A stretch of DNA of 64,000 nucleotides from Trichobilharzia szidati (GCA_944472155.2 OX235273.1:33887204-33951203), one strand, 5' to 3'; positions 9,941 through 20,859 are shown, counted from the stretch's first letter. The notes: a model not told the origin generated them from the letters alone. A program made the numbers and translations.

Positions 9941-12249
9941 GACCAGGGAACTAAGTCCCTATTTGAGGAAGAACTAGCTAAACACATATCTGAGTTTGAC
10001 AGCTGCGCTCACCCTGAAGAAGCCTGGAAGAATATTCAGTCAGCCATAGATACAGCTGTAAAAGCTGTGAATAAGGTAATTCCAAAGGTGAGTAAAAACC
10101 ACTGGATTTCGACTGCCTCATCCGAACTGATAGATGCTAGAAGGCTTATTCCGGCGAGCTCCGAATTCAATGAGGAGCGAAAGCTGCACAAGAGGAAACT
10201 TACGAAAAGTCTCCGCAAGGACCGTGAACAGTGGTGGTTGACAAAGGCGAAAGAGATGGAAAAAGCATCGGCGATAGGCAACACCAGACAACTATTCAGG
10301 CTTATCAGGGAAACAGGTGGTAAAAAACAAATGATAAGCGAAACAATCTCCGAGAAAAATGGCACCATAATTAGCTCCCAGGATAGACGTCTGGAGCGCT
10401 GGAAAGAACACTATGAGGAGCAGTTTAATTGGCCCACAGCCACACTTAACCTACCGGACATCCAACACCTCCCTGAATGGGAGATAGACACAGGTCCTCC
10501 GTCCTTAACCGAGGTTACTAAAGCTGTCACCAATCTGAAGCTAGGCAAAGCAGCGGGACCTGATTTATTGACTCCAGAGGTATTTAAGTACGGAGGCGAC
10601 AGTTTACTGTCTGCGTTAACGGAGGTTCTAGGCAGCGTCTGGGAATCAGAGGAAGTCCCATCGGGTTGGTGTAAGTCACTGATCATCCCGATATACAAGA
10701 AGGGGGACAAGTCGTCTTGTGATAATCACAGAGGGATTAGCTTGACTAATATAGTATCTAAAATCCTAGGCTCAATAATACTGCGTAGATTAAGTGGTGC
10801 TCGGGAGACACAAACACGAGAAAACCAGGCAGGTTTTAGGCCAGGTAGAGGGTGTATTGATCACATCTTCACCCTTCGACAGATTCTAGAACATAGGCAT
10901 TCCTACCGGCGTCCGACAATCATTATATTTCTTGACCTAAAGGCGGCATTCGATTCTGTCGACCGGGAGGTTCTCTGGCGATGCTTGGCTGTAAAGGGAA
11001 TGCCAAGAAAATACATTACACTGATTAAGGCACTCTACTCGTACTCATGCAGCCAGGTGAGGGCTTATGGCGAGTTGTCATCTGAAGTGGTGACGACTAG
11101 TGGCGTCCGTCAAGGATGCCCATTATCCCCATTCCTATTCAATTTCATCATAGATGTACTAATGGACTTAACCCTAACTCACTTCAGCGACTCAGGGATT
11201 GACTTGCTACCAGGGAAGAATCTCGTTGACTTAGAATATGCGGACGATATAGTCCTTCTAGGCGAGGACTCTGACAAAATGCAGAGTCTACTGAACACCC
11301 TGAGCAACAATCTCCGCATGTTTGGCATGCGATTCGCCCCTATAAAATGTAAGATGATGCTGCAGGATTGGACTTCATCGACCCCTAGATTAGAAATAGG
11401 AAGTGAAGTGGTAGAACACGTTGACCGCTTCACTTACTTGGGAAGTACCATCAGCCCCAACGGGTTGATCTCCGACGAAATTTCAGCACGAATACAGAGG
11501 GCTAGGTTCGCATTCGCCAGTTTTCGCCGTCTCTGGCGTAGACGCGATATCCGACTATCGACCAAAGGGCGTGTGTACTGCTCAACAGTCCGCTCCGTCC
11601 TCCTTTATGGCTGTGAGACCTGGCCATTGAGAGCAGAAGACATGAAAAGATTAGCTGTCTTCGATCATAGGTGTCTGCGTTCTATCTCCCGCGTGAAGTG
11701 GTATAATAAGGTGAGCAATATTGAGGTTAGGCGTCGAGTGCTAGGTAAGGCGGGGAAATCAATCGACGAGACTGTGAAATTACTTCGACTGAGATGGTTA
11801 GGACATGTGCTACGTATGCCTAGTCATCGCCTTCCTCGACGGGCAATGTTAGCTGATATAGGGTCAGGCTGGAAAAGAGCTAGCGGCGGTCAAACCAAAA
11901 CATGGCACCAATCAATGAAATCCACAACAGTTAATCTAAGCCACGTAGGAAGATGTAGACTTCCTGGTTGGGGCCCTCGGGATGGTAAAACCAATGGTTG
12001 GAAACAATTGGTGACATGGCTCAAAATCGTTCTCAGTGGCGCAGATGCATCCACTCCTTGTGACTTATGATTTCCAATTAAACTTTTGTTCTCCGTTATT
12101 ACTATTCCTTTGTCTCACACCTCTGTTTACTGTCTATATTATGCATTTCTTCTACTTTCTTCTCTTGCTTTGCGTGCTACATAGATTGTGGCGACTTGAA
12201 CTGCCGCACATATGTGCAAAGTTCTATGTCGAAAACCGACCGACCGACC
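9941..12249 (+). mobile_element. RTE-2 non-LTR retrotransposon, 5'-truncated, RT frame intact
   Basis: LINE body with an open RT frame (10067-12070), a 180-nt 3' UTR with the palindrome GCACATATGTGC near 12207, and a terminal (GACC)n-type run. SINE-B sequence GCTGTCCA recurs at 9918 and 12250, giving an imperfect target duplication and showing the element landed inside a SINE-B. The endonuclease domain is lost. Confidence 0.8.
10067..12070 (+). CDS. RTE-clade LINE reverse transcriptase (RTE-2)
   Basis: 667 codons uninterrupted; the frame is open further upstream to at least 9941, so the Met is only the first in the truncated copy. RT landmarks: GKAAGPDLLTPEVFKYGG, FRPGRGCIDHIFTLRQ, motif [15 protein letters not shown] (Asp290), GVRQGCPLSPFLFNF, catalytic YADD at 391-394, YLGSTISPNG, and the C-terminal block LLYGCETWPLRAEDMKRL followed by RWLGHVLRMPSHRLP. 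It would copy LINE RNA into DNA at a nicked target. No endonuclease is present, so the copy cannot be autonomous. An intact frame of this length suggests recent arrival. Clade call is from motif layout (RTE, like schistosome SR2/SR3). Confidence 0.88.
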   Translation: MNKVIPKVSKNHWISTASSELIDARRLIPASSEFNEERKLHKRKLTKSLRKDREQWWLTKAKEMEKASAIGNTRQLFRLIRETGGKKQMISETISEKNGTIISSQDRRLERWKEHYEEQFNWPTATLNLPDIQHLPEWEIDTGPPSLTEVTKAVTNLKLGKAAGPDLLTPEVFKYGGDSLLSALTEVLGSVWESEEVPSGWCKSLIIPIYKKGDKSSCDNHRGISLTNIVSKILGSIILRRLSGARETQTRENQAGFRPGRGCIDHIFTLRQILEHRHSYRRPTIIIFLDLKAAFDSVDREVLWRCLAVKGMPRKYITLIKALYSYSCSQVRAYGELSSEVVTTSGVRQGCPLSPFLFNFIIDVLMDLTLTHFSDSGIDLLPGKNLVDLEYADDIVLLGEDSDKMQSLLNTLSNNLRMFGMRFAPIKCKMMLQDWTSSTPRLEIGSEVVEHVDRFTYLGSTISPNGLISDEISARIQRARFAFASFRRLWRRRDIRLSTKGRVYCSTVRSVLLYGCETWPLRAEDMKRLAVFDHRCLRSISRVKWYNKVSNIEVRRRVLGKAGKSIDETVKLLRLRWLGHVLRMPSHRLPRRAMLADIGSGWKRASGGQTKTWHQSMKSTTVNLSHVGRCRLPGWGPRDGKTNGWKQLVTWLKIVLSGADASTPCDL

Positions 12250-12325
12250 GCTGTCCAGTACTTCCTGGTTTTCGATGGTTCTCCAACTCATATCAATCCG
12301 TGGTCAAACTCGGAATATATACATT
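12250..12325 (+). repeat. SINE-B copy, 3' part after the RTE-2 insertion
   Basis: GCTGTCCAGTACTTCCTGG then TTTTCGATGGTTCTC and the usual tail. It continues the copy interrupted at 9940. Confidence 0.65.
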
Positions 12326-13904
12326 CCAGCATAGGATACAACAAAAAGACGGTTACAGAGAAGAGGAACTTTTCTTTTGCGATGTAGTCATCAACTAAGC
12401 TGCATATTTTTATAAATATATAGCTAAAGGGTAAGAAGTCTCCAGAACTATTTCCTGTCACAGGTCAAAATATAGCCAATAACAAGATGAAATTGATGTA
12501 ACACAGACAATAATACGAATAAAGAATAAACAGGAAGTTTGGATAAAAAAACACAGCAGGATAATAATAATGATTACTGAGGGAATTGACTGTGATTATG
12601 ATAACCATGGTAAAGATAAAAATTGAACGTTGTTCTTTTAGATACACATAGTTGATTTGAATCCTTCAATCGAACGGCTGACTTGAAGAAATAACTTTAA
12701 AGAAGCAGTCTTCAAAGGCATACAAAACTCAGTGGATCACGACATTGCAAATAACTCCTTTGAAGCTGTTCTCTAATGAAAAGCAATTCAAGTAACTTCA
12801 TGACAAAGTTAAACTATAGCAACCAAAATCACAGCGACCTTAAACAACCAATCAGAATTCAGATGCAAAAAAGTTACATAGCTTAAAAAATGTGTTAAAA
12901 TGCGTTGCAGACGTGATATTATACTGTGTTGTAAAAATGTCTTCCAGTTTCCCTAAGGATAACGCGTGGAGAAATCATACCATAAGCAGTACATACACTC
13001 ATTCAGGTAGCTGTAGATCATGGCAATTCGGGATCCGTTTGTATTCCTTCAAATTACCTCAAAATCCATTCATGGGATTTTAGTGGATGCCTGTGAATAG
13101 ATCCGTAAAATTGGAGGAGTGATTCACACGATAGTGAATGTAACCCAAAGATGACAATCAGTTATGCCTCTTCCATTCGTCTGTATGTAAAGTCGTTCCT
13201 GGTATTAACAGGTGCTGAATAACCCGAATTAATATATTGGCACTTCTGCTGGGCGTCGATTCCATAAAATCTTGACTCAGCGAAGTGTCATAAATTCCCG
13301 GCACCCAAACTTGATTAGCCAGCCCTTTTGGCTCCTTTATAATATTTCTTCTCTATCAAGACAGCTTCCGACGGAAGCGGTAATCCTCTGTAACTTTCAT
13401 GATGCTGCGTCCCTACAATGGTGATAACAGTCTGCTTTCTGTCTTCTCTGTTACTGCGCTTACAGGACTTAGCGAAAACCAACAATACATACGCTGTAGG
13501 ATATCTGACAAAGACAGTTTAGATTGGTAGAAAACAGTACCTAGGGAATAAGTGAAATACTGTACCTACCCTCACGAATTAATTTTCTCTTATAGCATGA
13601 ATTGCATCTATAGTAATATTTATCTATCGCAAGGCTGAACTGCCTTATTGTCATAACCTTCTCTGCACATACACACACACACTCAAGTCTTTGTGACTCC
13701 AATCAGACACTTGGTCTTCATGGAACTCATTTGCTATATCCACAAGCTCAGACATCTGATTTGGAATGGCCTTCAGTAACCTTGCCTAGATCTTATTGGT
13801 TCTTGGGGGTCAAGTTCAACCGTCATTGGCTACTCTAGTTTAAATTGCTAATTTCGCTTCAGAAATTCTAATGTTTTAGAGCAGATGGAATAAGCTATCA
13901 ACTC
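12326..13904. other. No gene seen
   Basis: AT-rich. A short (AC)n run lies at about 13668-13682. No frame longer than 75 codons and no family motif. Confidence 0.4.
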
Positions 13905-14135
13905 ACTTTGGCGCATCGGTATTTCACTGGTGGAATGATAGTCAGCCACGTAAGTGATGAGGGTCCTGGTCAGCAAAAACACTGCTAAACATCACATGTT
14001 TTACTAGTTGATAGTAGGCCTGGGGAAGAGAGAGAGTTGAACATGAGGCTAGGAATCCTACCAGTAAAAGCAACACCTCTGCTACTAGAAGTTTAAAGTA
14101 TGAAACCCTGTGTTCCACCCGGAATCCAAGACATG
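13905..14135 (+). repeat. SINE-A copy, decayed
   Basis: A weak tRNA head (GCGCATCGGT) and the typical body: GGGGAAGAGAG, TTGAACATGAGGCTAGG, CTCTGCTACTAGAAGTTT, then GAAACCCTGTGTTCCAC, the RTE-1-type tail. Confidence 0.55.
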
Positions 14136-14162
14136 AAAAACAGTAGGCAGTTTCAAATACTG

Positions 14163-14582
14163 TCAAACTGTATTAAACTTAAAATGACCAAAATATGGGG
14201 AGGTTTTAGAAGAATCACGGGAAAGGAAAAAAACCGACCAAAAATTGGGCGATAGTAGTGGGAATGGCTGTCTATAGACACTTGGTGAAACGGTAGAAGA
14301 ATCTGCTACCAATCGTTCAACTAACGCCTTCCAGGTCTCCAACCCACCTAACCGCTTGACACTAACGTGCGTCACCTTTGTTCAACCTCTCAGTAGTGTC
14401 CCCAGCACGACAGCCTCCACCGTTGGATGCTTGACGCCCACCAACTCAGCGACGACTTCACTGTCCAACAGGAAGCTCCGAGTGTCTCCTTCTTCAAAAG
14501 CAGCCGGCCATGGAGTCTTCATTGTTAGGAAGCAGGGACAGCAGCTGAAACGGTAGAAGACGGATGACTTATGTATCTTCAA
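14163..14582 (-). pseudogene. Possible LTR-retrotransposon gag-like fragment
   Basis: A - strand frame of about 140 codons, interrupted once by TGA at 14384-14382. Residues such as FEEGDTRSFLLDSEVVAEL, LGTLLRG and WKALVERLV have the layout of gag capsid helices of gypsy-type elements. No protease, RT or LTR is visible nearby, and the family call rests on remembered pattern only. A host origin cannot be excluded. Confidence 0.3.
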
Positions 14583-14589
14583 CTCACCA

Positions 14590-15340
14590 TTTGCACAGAT
14601 CTTCCATGTTGCGCTACTTCTGTCATTCCTTCCTAATGTTTCTTCGTGTTCCTTTCACGTTTCCCATGTATCTTGGCAACACTGTATCATTTGCCTTCTC
14701 TGAAATCAAATGTATCTCCCTGCTATTTGATGTTTTTTATGCCGATGAACATCTCTTCATATATATACTACTGATAAATCATATCAGCAGCATTAGCCAC
14801 AATGGAAGAAAATCGATGCACAACTCCATTTAACTCTATAATCTGGTATCACTTTCAAATACCCACAAGATTTCACTTCCTCTTTCTCACGTGATCTTCT
14901 TCCTGTTAATCTAGGACTTCCAAATTGTCACTTACCAGTAGGATTCCACCTGAGGGTCTGATCTGTGTGTAATATGTTACTGGAATGTCTCCTCAGCTAA
15001 TGTCCACCCATTTCCCAAATATTTCTGATTACTTTTATTAATCCTTTTTCCTTCCTATCGTCTTGTTATTATTACTACTGCCATATCTCGTGAAATTCTC
15101 ACAACTTATGGCATTACTCCTACTTTTGAAGCATTTGAAATTTCAGAAATAATGATGTAATGATATCCAAATTCCAATTTGGTTTATTGCAGTTTAGGTA
15201 TAATTAACTCATCTAAGATAGTTGCATGAACAGCATGGTTTAAAAATGCTGTAAATCGTCTTAAAACTGTTGATGTACCAGTTGTGTCCAAAGGTTTTTT
15301 CCGATTACTTTGCAACGTGCTTACTGCGCTAAAGATTTGT
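14590..15340. other. No gene seen
   Basis: Unassigned AT-rich sequence; an 89-codon frame at 14564-14833 lacks any motif. Confidence 0.4.
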
Positions 15341-15344
15341 CTAT

Positions 15345-15545
15345 AAGGTCCTAGTGGCTCAATGGTCTACGAGCTCGCCTTGTAACCAGAAGGTCCTGGG
15401 TTCTAACCCTGGTGGGTGCGCACTGCTGAAGAGTCCCAAACTAGGCCAACGAAACAGCTGTTCAGCACTCCCAGGTTTTCCAGTGGTTCTCTAACTGATG
15501 TCAGCTCGTGATGAAATCCTCCATGCAATCAATAAAAGCTTCGCA
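15345..15545 (+). repeat. SINE-B copy with best preserved hammerhead core of its family
   Basis: A-box-like TGGCTCAATGG, B-box region GGGTTCTAACCC, hammerhead region 15417-15470, then the tail TCTCTAACTGATGTCAGCTC and an A-rich end. It resembles schistosome Sm-alpha retroposons, which are known to combine pol III boxes and a hammerhead. Confidence 0.7.
15416..15470 (+). ncRNA. Hammerhead ribozyme-like motif in SINE-B
   Basis: Core CUGAAGA (15426-15432, a CUGANGA match) and GAAA (15451-15454) are intact. Stem I: CTG 15423-15425 with CAG 15463-15465. Stem III is the short palindrome CAGCTG. Stem II keeps only GU/AC at its base in this copy (others have GTCC/GGAC). The nucleotide before cleavage is U. 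Activity is uncertain because stem II is weak. Confidence 0.55.
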
Positions 15546-15639
15546 ATTGAAACCTCACAGCTCAGAGAATACAACCACATCGGAAATATTTAGAGTTCCT
15601 TCCTTAAACTATAATGGTTTGAATAAATACTTTTATGAA

Positions 15640-16450
15640 ATATTCCATTTGAAGTATGTATGTTTTAGGAAGTGAATACATGGATGACTGTTATATTATC
15701 TGCAATAGAGGAAAGAAAAATCTGGAGCATAATCTACATTTCTTCAACAAAGTTCACCCTGAATTTGAATACACCCTACAGAATGGTTCTGATTCAGAAC
15801 TATCCTTCCTGGATGTTTAATTCATAAAACGTGGAAATGGAATAATGAAAAGACCCATCCACAGAAGCTGGATACAGACTACTTCTGTGGTTGATTGCCT
15901 GACTCACCGAATGAGGCAGAGGATCTGCAGCATCCACAGCCTTGATACCATGTAGGAGGAGCTGAGCATTCTAAAAATGGTTCTCATTAAAAAAGCCTAC
16001 CATGAATGTTTCATCATAAAACCCGTGAAGCCTACAAAACCATAACCACACACACGTACACATACACAAACTGTACCAATAAACCTTCTTCATCTGAATC
16101 TGTAATTCACTGGAGACTCATCAGGAGAAATACTAAGAAGTCGTTTGTCCAGTTCATTAAAGAAAACCTTTTTTGCAAGCTGAACTTCGATTTACTTTGC
16201 CTAAAACAGCAATGATATGTATGAATGTGAAGGATAAACTACCAGTGCTAGCTTCATCAATCTCTACCTGTCAACTAATCTGCTCTTACGGAACTATAAA
16301 ACATCTTCAGGGTCATCTGTAGAGTAAGTAGAAATCTCATCAATGAAGTAATAATCAGACTTCTTCAAAGTGTAAAAGCCTATGACTGTCGACAGGTTAA
16401 CTCTTGAACTCTGTACACAGAAGGAGTTTGTTCAGGCATTAAACGTTCAA
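15640..16450 (+). pseudogene. Broken PLE: RT and GIY-YIG remnants
   Basis: YMDDCYIICNRGKKNLE (catalytic Y-DD box), FNKVHPEFEYTLQNGSDSEL and SFLDV give a PLE RT in the + strand, with stops. Further right, VKDKLPVLASSIS and a degenerate YIG region follow (about 16227-16290). Frameshifts throughout. Confidence 0.65.
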
Positions 16451-16499
16451 TGAAGCAAATTTTTTTCAACTCTTCATACATAATTTTTGTTTATCCTTA

Positions 16500-16640
16500 T
16501 TTCTTTTCCATATTAGATAAGTTTATTTTATATAAAACACACTGACAAAGTATTGATAACTGTGAATAATGTTTGCAACACAATTTATTACTCATAATTA
16601 CATCAATGTATTCACACGGTTTCATTATTTGCTTCACTAT
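16500..16640 (+). repeat. PLE-D-type terminal repeat
   Basis: The pattern TAAGTTTATTT ... ACACACTG ... AATTTATTACTCATAATTA recurs at 24.32, 26.28, 34.82, 37.05, 54.97 and 56.72 kb, mostly next to PLE coding remnants. Confidence 0.5.
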
Positions 16641-16849
16641 ATATATACGTTGAAAATGAACGAGAATACTGAGCTGTGTTAGATAGGAAAATAGAAAGAA
16701 CACTATTATTTGTAAAGAAGTTAACGTAATCTAACTGATATTTGAAATTTACTGCATTTCATCCGTCATCTGTGAAGGCAGGTTGAGTAATAACTTCAAG
16801 TAATAAATCAGAAAACCTAAATAATGAAATGAAACAGATATTACAAGTT

Positions 16850-17430
16850 ATAGGATTTCACCATGAGCTGATGTAGGTTAGAGAACCATTGGAAAACCCA
16901 CCAGGGAGAAGTGAACAGCTGTTTTGTCAGCCTAGCTTGGAATTCTTCATAAGTAGGCACCCACCGCCAGAGTTTGAACACCGGCTCTTCTGGTTACAAG
17001 GCTTGCGAGCTCGTAGACCATTAAGCCACTGGGACCTGATCCAGTGGTCAGTCAGTCCATGAATTCTAACTTCTGCGCGACTGCTAGCCAATGTCCCACC
17101 GGGTTCCAGTGAGAAGTCGTGACGTGTAAGGTGCAGCAGGCCGAGTGTTAGGACTAATAATCGCCGAAGACATCGGCCAGTGGTCGCGCTATGTAGTGAA
17201 TTGGCAGAAGTTGGAATTCATGGGCCATTGGGTAGGTTCCCACTGGGTTAATGGTCTACGAGCTCACTAGCCTTGTAACCAGAAGGACTTGTGTCCGAAC
17301 TCTGACGGTGGGTGCTTACTTATAAAGAGTCCTAAACTAGGTCGACGAAACAGCTATCCAGTGCTCCCAGGTTTTCCACTGCTTATCTAACCGATATCAA
17401 TTCATGATGAAATCCTCCAACCAATCTAGA
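16850..17430. repeat. SINE-B inverted pair, - copy then + copy
   Basis: - strand unit 16850-17100 (tail outward at left), then + strand unit 17105-17430 with TGGGTTAATGGTCTACGAGC and a hammerhead relic at 17333-17375 (stem II and GACGAAAC kept, CUGANGA lost). The two are head to head. Confidence 0.6.
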
Positions 17431-17450
17431 AAATCTCGACAAACCAATAC

Positions 17451-17640
17451 TGTGCGTCGGTGGCACAGTGATTAGCACTCTCGCCAACCATGCACATGGT
17501 CCGGGGTTCGATCCCCTGCCTACGCACACCCGATATCTATGGTCGGCCTGCAAAATTTGGGCTACCTATATCACATGCTGAAAATTCCATACCTGTACCA
17601 AAAATACGGTGAGGAATCAAGCTGTAACCAAAAAAATAAG
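17451..17640 (+). repeat. tRNA-headed SINE with a distinct tail
   Basis: 17451-17525 has a near tRNA layout: GGTGGCACAGTGATTAGCA (A-box region) and GGGGTTCGATCCCC (B-box and T-arm), with a partly pairing acceptor GCGTCGG/CCTACGC. The head is that of SINE-A but the tail differs. It is not called a functional tRNA because an anticodon arm cannot be drawn cleanly. Confidence 0.6.
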
Positions 17641-17749
17641 TTATTAGAACTGTTAGTGCTCATTGAGCATTTATTCCATAAAACTGATTGAGAAGACAAA
17701 GAAAAGTGGTCAAAAAAGGCAAAAATAGTAATGTTACCACTGATCGTGA

Positions 17750-18330
17750 TTTAAATAACAAGGAATTTAAGGCATCTACCCTTTTACCAATATAAAGAAG
17801 GGATATCTGAAACCCTACGTGGGATTCTCAATAAAGAAGGAATTAGGGTTGCATTTAAACCCACAAACTCACTCAGGGATAAGTTTGGTATTTTAAAGAA
17901 CCCTAGTGATCCATTTACACAAATTAACATAATTTACAAAATATCTTGCAATGACTATGGGTGAAGTCAACTACATAGTTTAAACAAGTGGTTAGGTGTC
18001 AATTAGTTTAATATCGGTGCATGAGAATTTAGCTAAGTGTAGAATGATCGACCCCATGAAGACGGTACGCTAAGAGAAAATCTCAGTAGTAACAATGCAT
18101 ACATTAACACACAATCACACATTAGGGTGGTGGAGAACTAGCTACATTTCTCAAAAGTAGTATGGGTAGGTGGAGGGAGATCATTTAAGCTTAATTTGTC
18201 GAACCTACATTTTTCAATAGGAATGACTCAACACCAATACAAGAGGTGTATGGGAAAATATCATCACCAATCAAATCAAAGGACAAGAAATGATGTAATC
18301 ATATCAAAAAAATTCAGAAAGTCATGTGAG
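17750..18330 (+). pseudogene. PLE-D GIY-YIG remnant
   Basis: IRVAFKPTNSLRDKFGILKN, then IIYKISCNDYG and a degraded VNYI block. Parallels the - strand copy at 24703-24900 (IIYKIPCNDCEVNYIGQTIR). Several stops. Confidence 0.65.
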
Positions 18331-18542
18331 TGTTTTGGATATGCTGGCTATGAGCAGCCATAAATTGTGTTTTTGAAGCGTCATCAGTAAATAAACAAGA
18401 CTCAAGCAAATTTACTCTGCGATACAATTTGTCAGGTTGAATTCGCTTCAGATTACAGGAAGTTCTATACAAATATTGAATAACATTATTTTCTGTAGGT
18501 ATTCTATTGACTTGCAAGAATTGGTTTAATAAGGATTTTGTT

Positions 18543-18745
18543 TGATTGGTTGGAGGATTTCATCATGAGCTGACATCATTTAGAGAAGTATTGGAAAACC
18601 TACGGGGAGTACTGCCAGACAGCTATCTCGTCGGCCTAGTTTGTGACTCTCCATCAGTACTCACCCACCGCCAGGGTTCGAACCCAGGACCTTCTGGTTA
18701 CCAGGTGAGCTTTCATTTGATAATTGAGCCATTATTTTACGCTCC
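18543..18745 (-). repeat. SINE-B copy
   Basis: Reverse strand shows B-box GGGTTCGAACCC, CTGATGGAGAGTCAC and CGACGAGATAGCTG; the hammerhead core is mutated at more than one position. Confidence 0.6.
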
Positions 18746-19240
18746 TCCCATTGATCACTTTTGCTAACAACCAATGAAAATCAAGGAAAAACGACTTACG
18801 CGCTTTATTTTTCTACAACATTTTTCTCCTCATAATTTGAGTTAAACTTTATCCAATTATAACATGCATTTTTCCCACATTAACCAATTATATTTCTTTT
18901 ATAACTAATGTAAATTCAGTAATAAGAAATAATAATAATTTAGATTTTTCATTATTGTCTAAAAATTCTCAAATAGAAATACTCTTAAACTGCACAATTT
19001 TGTTTTATCGAAACGCTGGAATACATAAAACGTGAGTTTATCAGCTAGTTATTTGATTAAATTTTGATTTTAAGTCAATTGCCTTATTGAAAAAGAGGGC
19101 TAATACTCTGTGCATGTGTGTGAGTTTCCCTTTATCCTTGCCTTGTTATGTGACCTGTCTGTACCAAACATAGGAATAGACGTATAACACTAGGGACTTA
19201 CTGCCTAGGGTCCAAACAGAGTATCCAGTAGAGTCCTACA
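18746..19240. other. No gene seen
   Basis: AT-rich, no motif. Confidence 0.4.
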
Positions 19241-19244
19241 GGAG

Positions 19245-19450
19245 GTCAATTGCAAGGTGGAATAGCTCACTTGACATGAATTCGAGTCCCAGGAGGGACA
19301 TGAGTTCCTTCAATAATTGCAGATACGCCTTACAGATTGACTAGTGAGTGGTTACAAGCATGAAACCTAGGTGGTCCTAGCGCGGCTTCCTGCCGGTTAC
19401 CTTCACCCATCTAATAAACAACCATTCAGAGTGCACTGTGGCCAATTACA
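19245..19450 (+). repeat. SINE-C copy
   Basis: AATAGCTCACTT (A-box) and ATTCGAGTCCC (B-box), followed by GCATGAAACCTAGGTGG, as in the copies at 0.4 and 48.8 kb. Confidence 0.6.
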
Positions 19451-19537
19451 GGCGTAAACACATGACACCAGTTACCTACTACCTACTGTTCAGTGGAAGT
19501 ATGATTATCCCTTTATTATTGGATTCTACTCCAGCAG

Positions 19538-19544
19538 CAATAGA

Positions 19545-19577
<33 letters not shown>

Positions 19578-19578
19578 A
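19538..19578. repeat. (AT)n microsatellite
   Basis: Alternating AT with one G interruption. Confidence 0.9.
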
Positions 19579-19689
19579 CATTCTCACTTATTTATATGTA
19601 ACTTATTCAATGAGCAGAAAATTTCCATATTGAGCAATAATTAAAATGTACATTAAAGGTGTTGATCAGATCATTTTATTCCAACACTA

Positions 19690-19917
19690 AGCGTTGGTGG
19701 CACAGTGGTAGAATGTGGTCCGGGGTTCCATCGCTGGCCACCAACGCACTCCTTTACCTCGCTAAGCCAGTAATGAGACTGGTAAAGAGGGAAGGTTGGG
19801 CATGGGGTTAGCAACCCTATCCCGTAAAAATAAACACCACTGATACCGAAACTTCAAGCCTCTAGCTTGAAGCCCTATTTTCCCCTGGGAACGTGAAGGA
19901 ATAAAAAAAATAAAACA
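19690..19917 (+). repeat. SINE-A: tRNA head fused to RTE-1 5' and 3' ends (reference copy)
   Basis: Head GCGTTGGTGGCACAGTGGTA and GGGGTTCCATCG; body AAGCCAGTAATGAGACTGG, TAAAGAGGGAAGGTTGGGC, ATGGGGTTAGCAACCC and GATACCGAAACTTCAAG; tail CTTGAAGCCCTATTTTCCCC and A-rich end. The body parallels the RTE-1 5' UTR at 57050-57140, and the tail parallels the RTE-1 3' end at 60218-60255. Confidence 0.7.
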
Positions 19918-20399
19918 ACTTATTGTTTAATATCAGCTCCAGTATAGTATGTGAGCATCCACTAGTGTAATTCTGGTTGAATGAGGAGTTAATAAGGAGT
20001 GAAAATACACTTCATGAATATCTTCAGAGAGTTAGCTAGTCTTGTGTGATTTTGATTTTAATTTCATATGTCATGCTTAGCAGTTTCAAAGATGTTGTTT
20101 TTTTAGCAGAGCTAGAATATTTTAATCTGGAGTTTCCTATACTATGCGCAAAAATCACTAGCGATAGTTTCCTTTCGCTACCGGTTTGTAAACAATCGCC
20201 AGAAATTTAACTTAACTCCATTCTCTTCCCCACCCGCCTAATATAACAGAACATAGATCGTCAGGTGGATAGTGTACTGACTAGCAGTGGAATATGTCAG
20301 GTTGCACGTTTCATTCTCCTTTCCCTCCTCCTCTTTGAGTCTTACCAGCTGGATGTAACTGCCATCCACAGGGAGAAATGATAATACCAGAGTGATACG

Positions 20400-20530
20400 A
20401 ACGAATGAAGTTCATGGATTCACGCCCATCCTTCCCTCTTTACTGAACTTTCTACTGATTAGGCGAGGTTATGATGTGCGTCAGACGAGAATTGAACCAC
20501 GGACAACGTGAGTGGTTGGCAAACCGAAAC
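20400..20530 (-). repeat. SINE-A fragment, head side
   Basis: GAGAATTGAACCACGGACAA is the inverted B-box region, followed by the inverted A-box side (TTGGCAAACCG). Confidence 0.45.
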
Positions 20531-20859
20531 ACGAGGTACATATAAACAATTCATCATCGAATTGAGAACTATACTTTGGGTGAGGTACAGGAAAAGATTC
20601 GATGAGAGACTCATAAACATATCTAATCAAATCTAGGATTCAACGCTTTAATGAAACAATTTCTTATTAAATGTAAACTTTGTTATTTCAAAAAATGAGT
20701 AATTTAAATGAAGCGGTCTTTTCTTCAGAACAATGCTTCATTGATCAGATAACCTTTTTAGCTTAATCATACTGTATATAACCCTAGGGAAAAATAAACC
20801 ATCTGTCTGACGGTTAACTTTGTCAAAAACTAAAAATAATACTTGTTATTGGTTTGACC

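Noticed and set aside
10036..10710. - strand frames over the RTE-2 RT
   Set aside because: Shadows of the intact + strand RT.
14356..14556. + strand 66-codon frame rich in Ser and Thr
   Set aside because: It is antisense to the gag-like frame, which fits a known pattern better.
17451..17525. Functional tRNA gene
   Set aside because: A- and B-boxes and a T-arm are present, but no clean anticodon arm, and the same head recurs in SINE-A copies.
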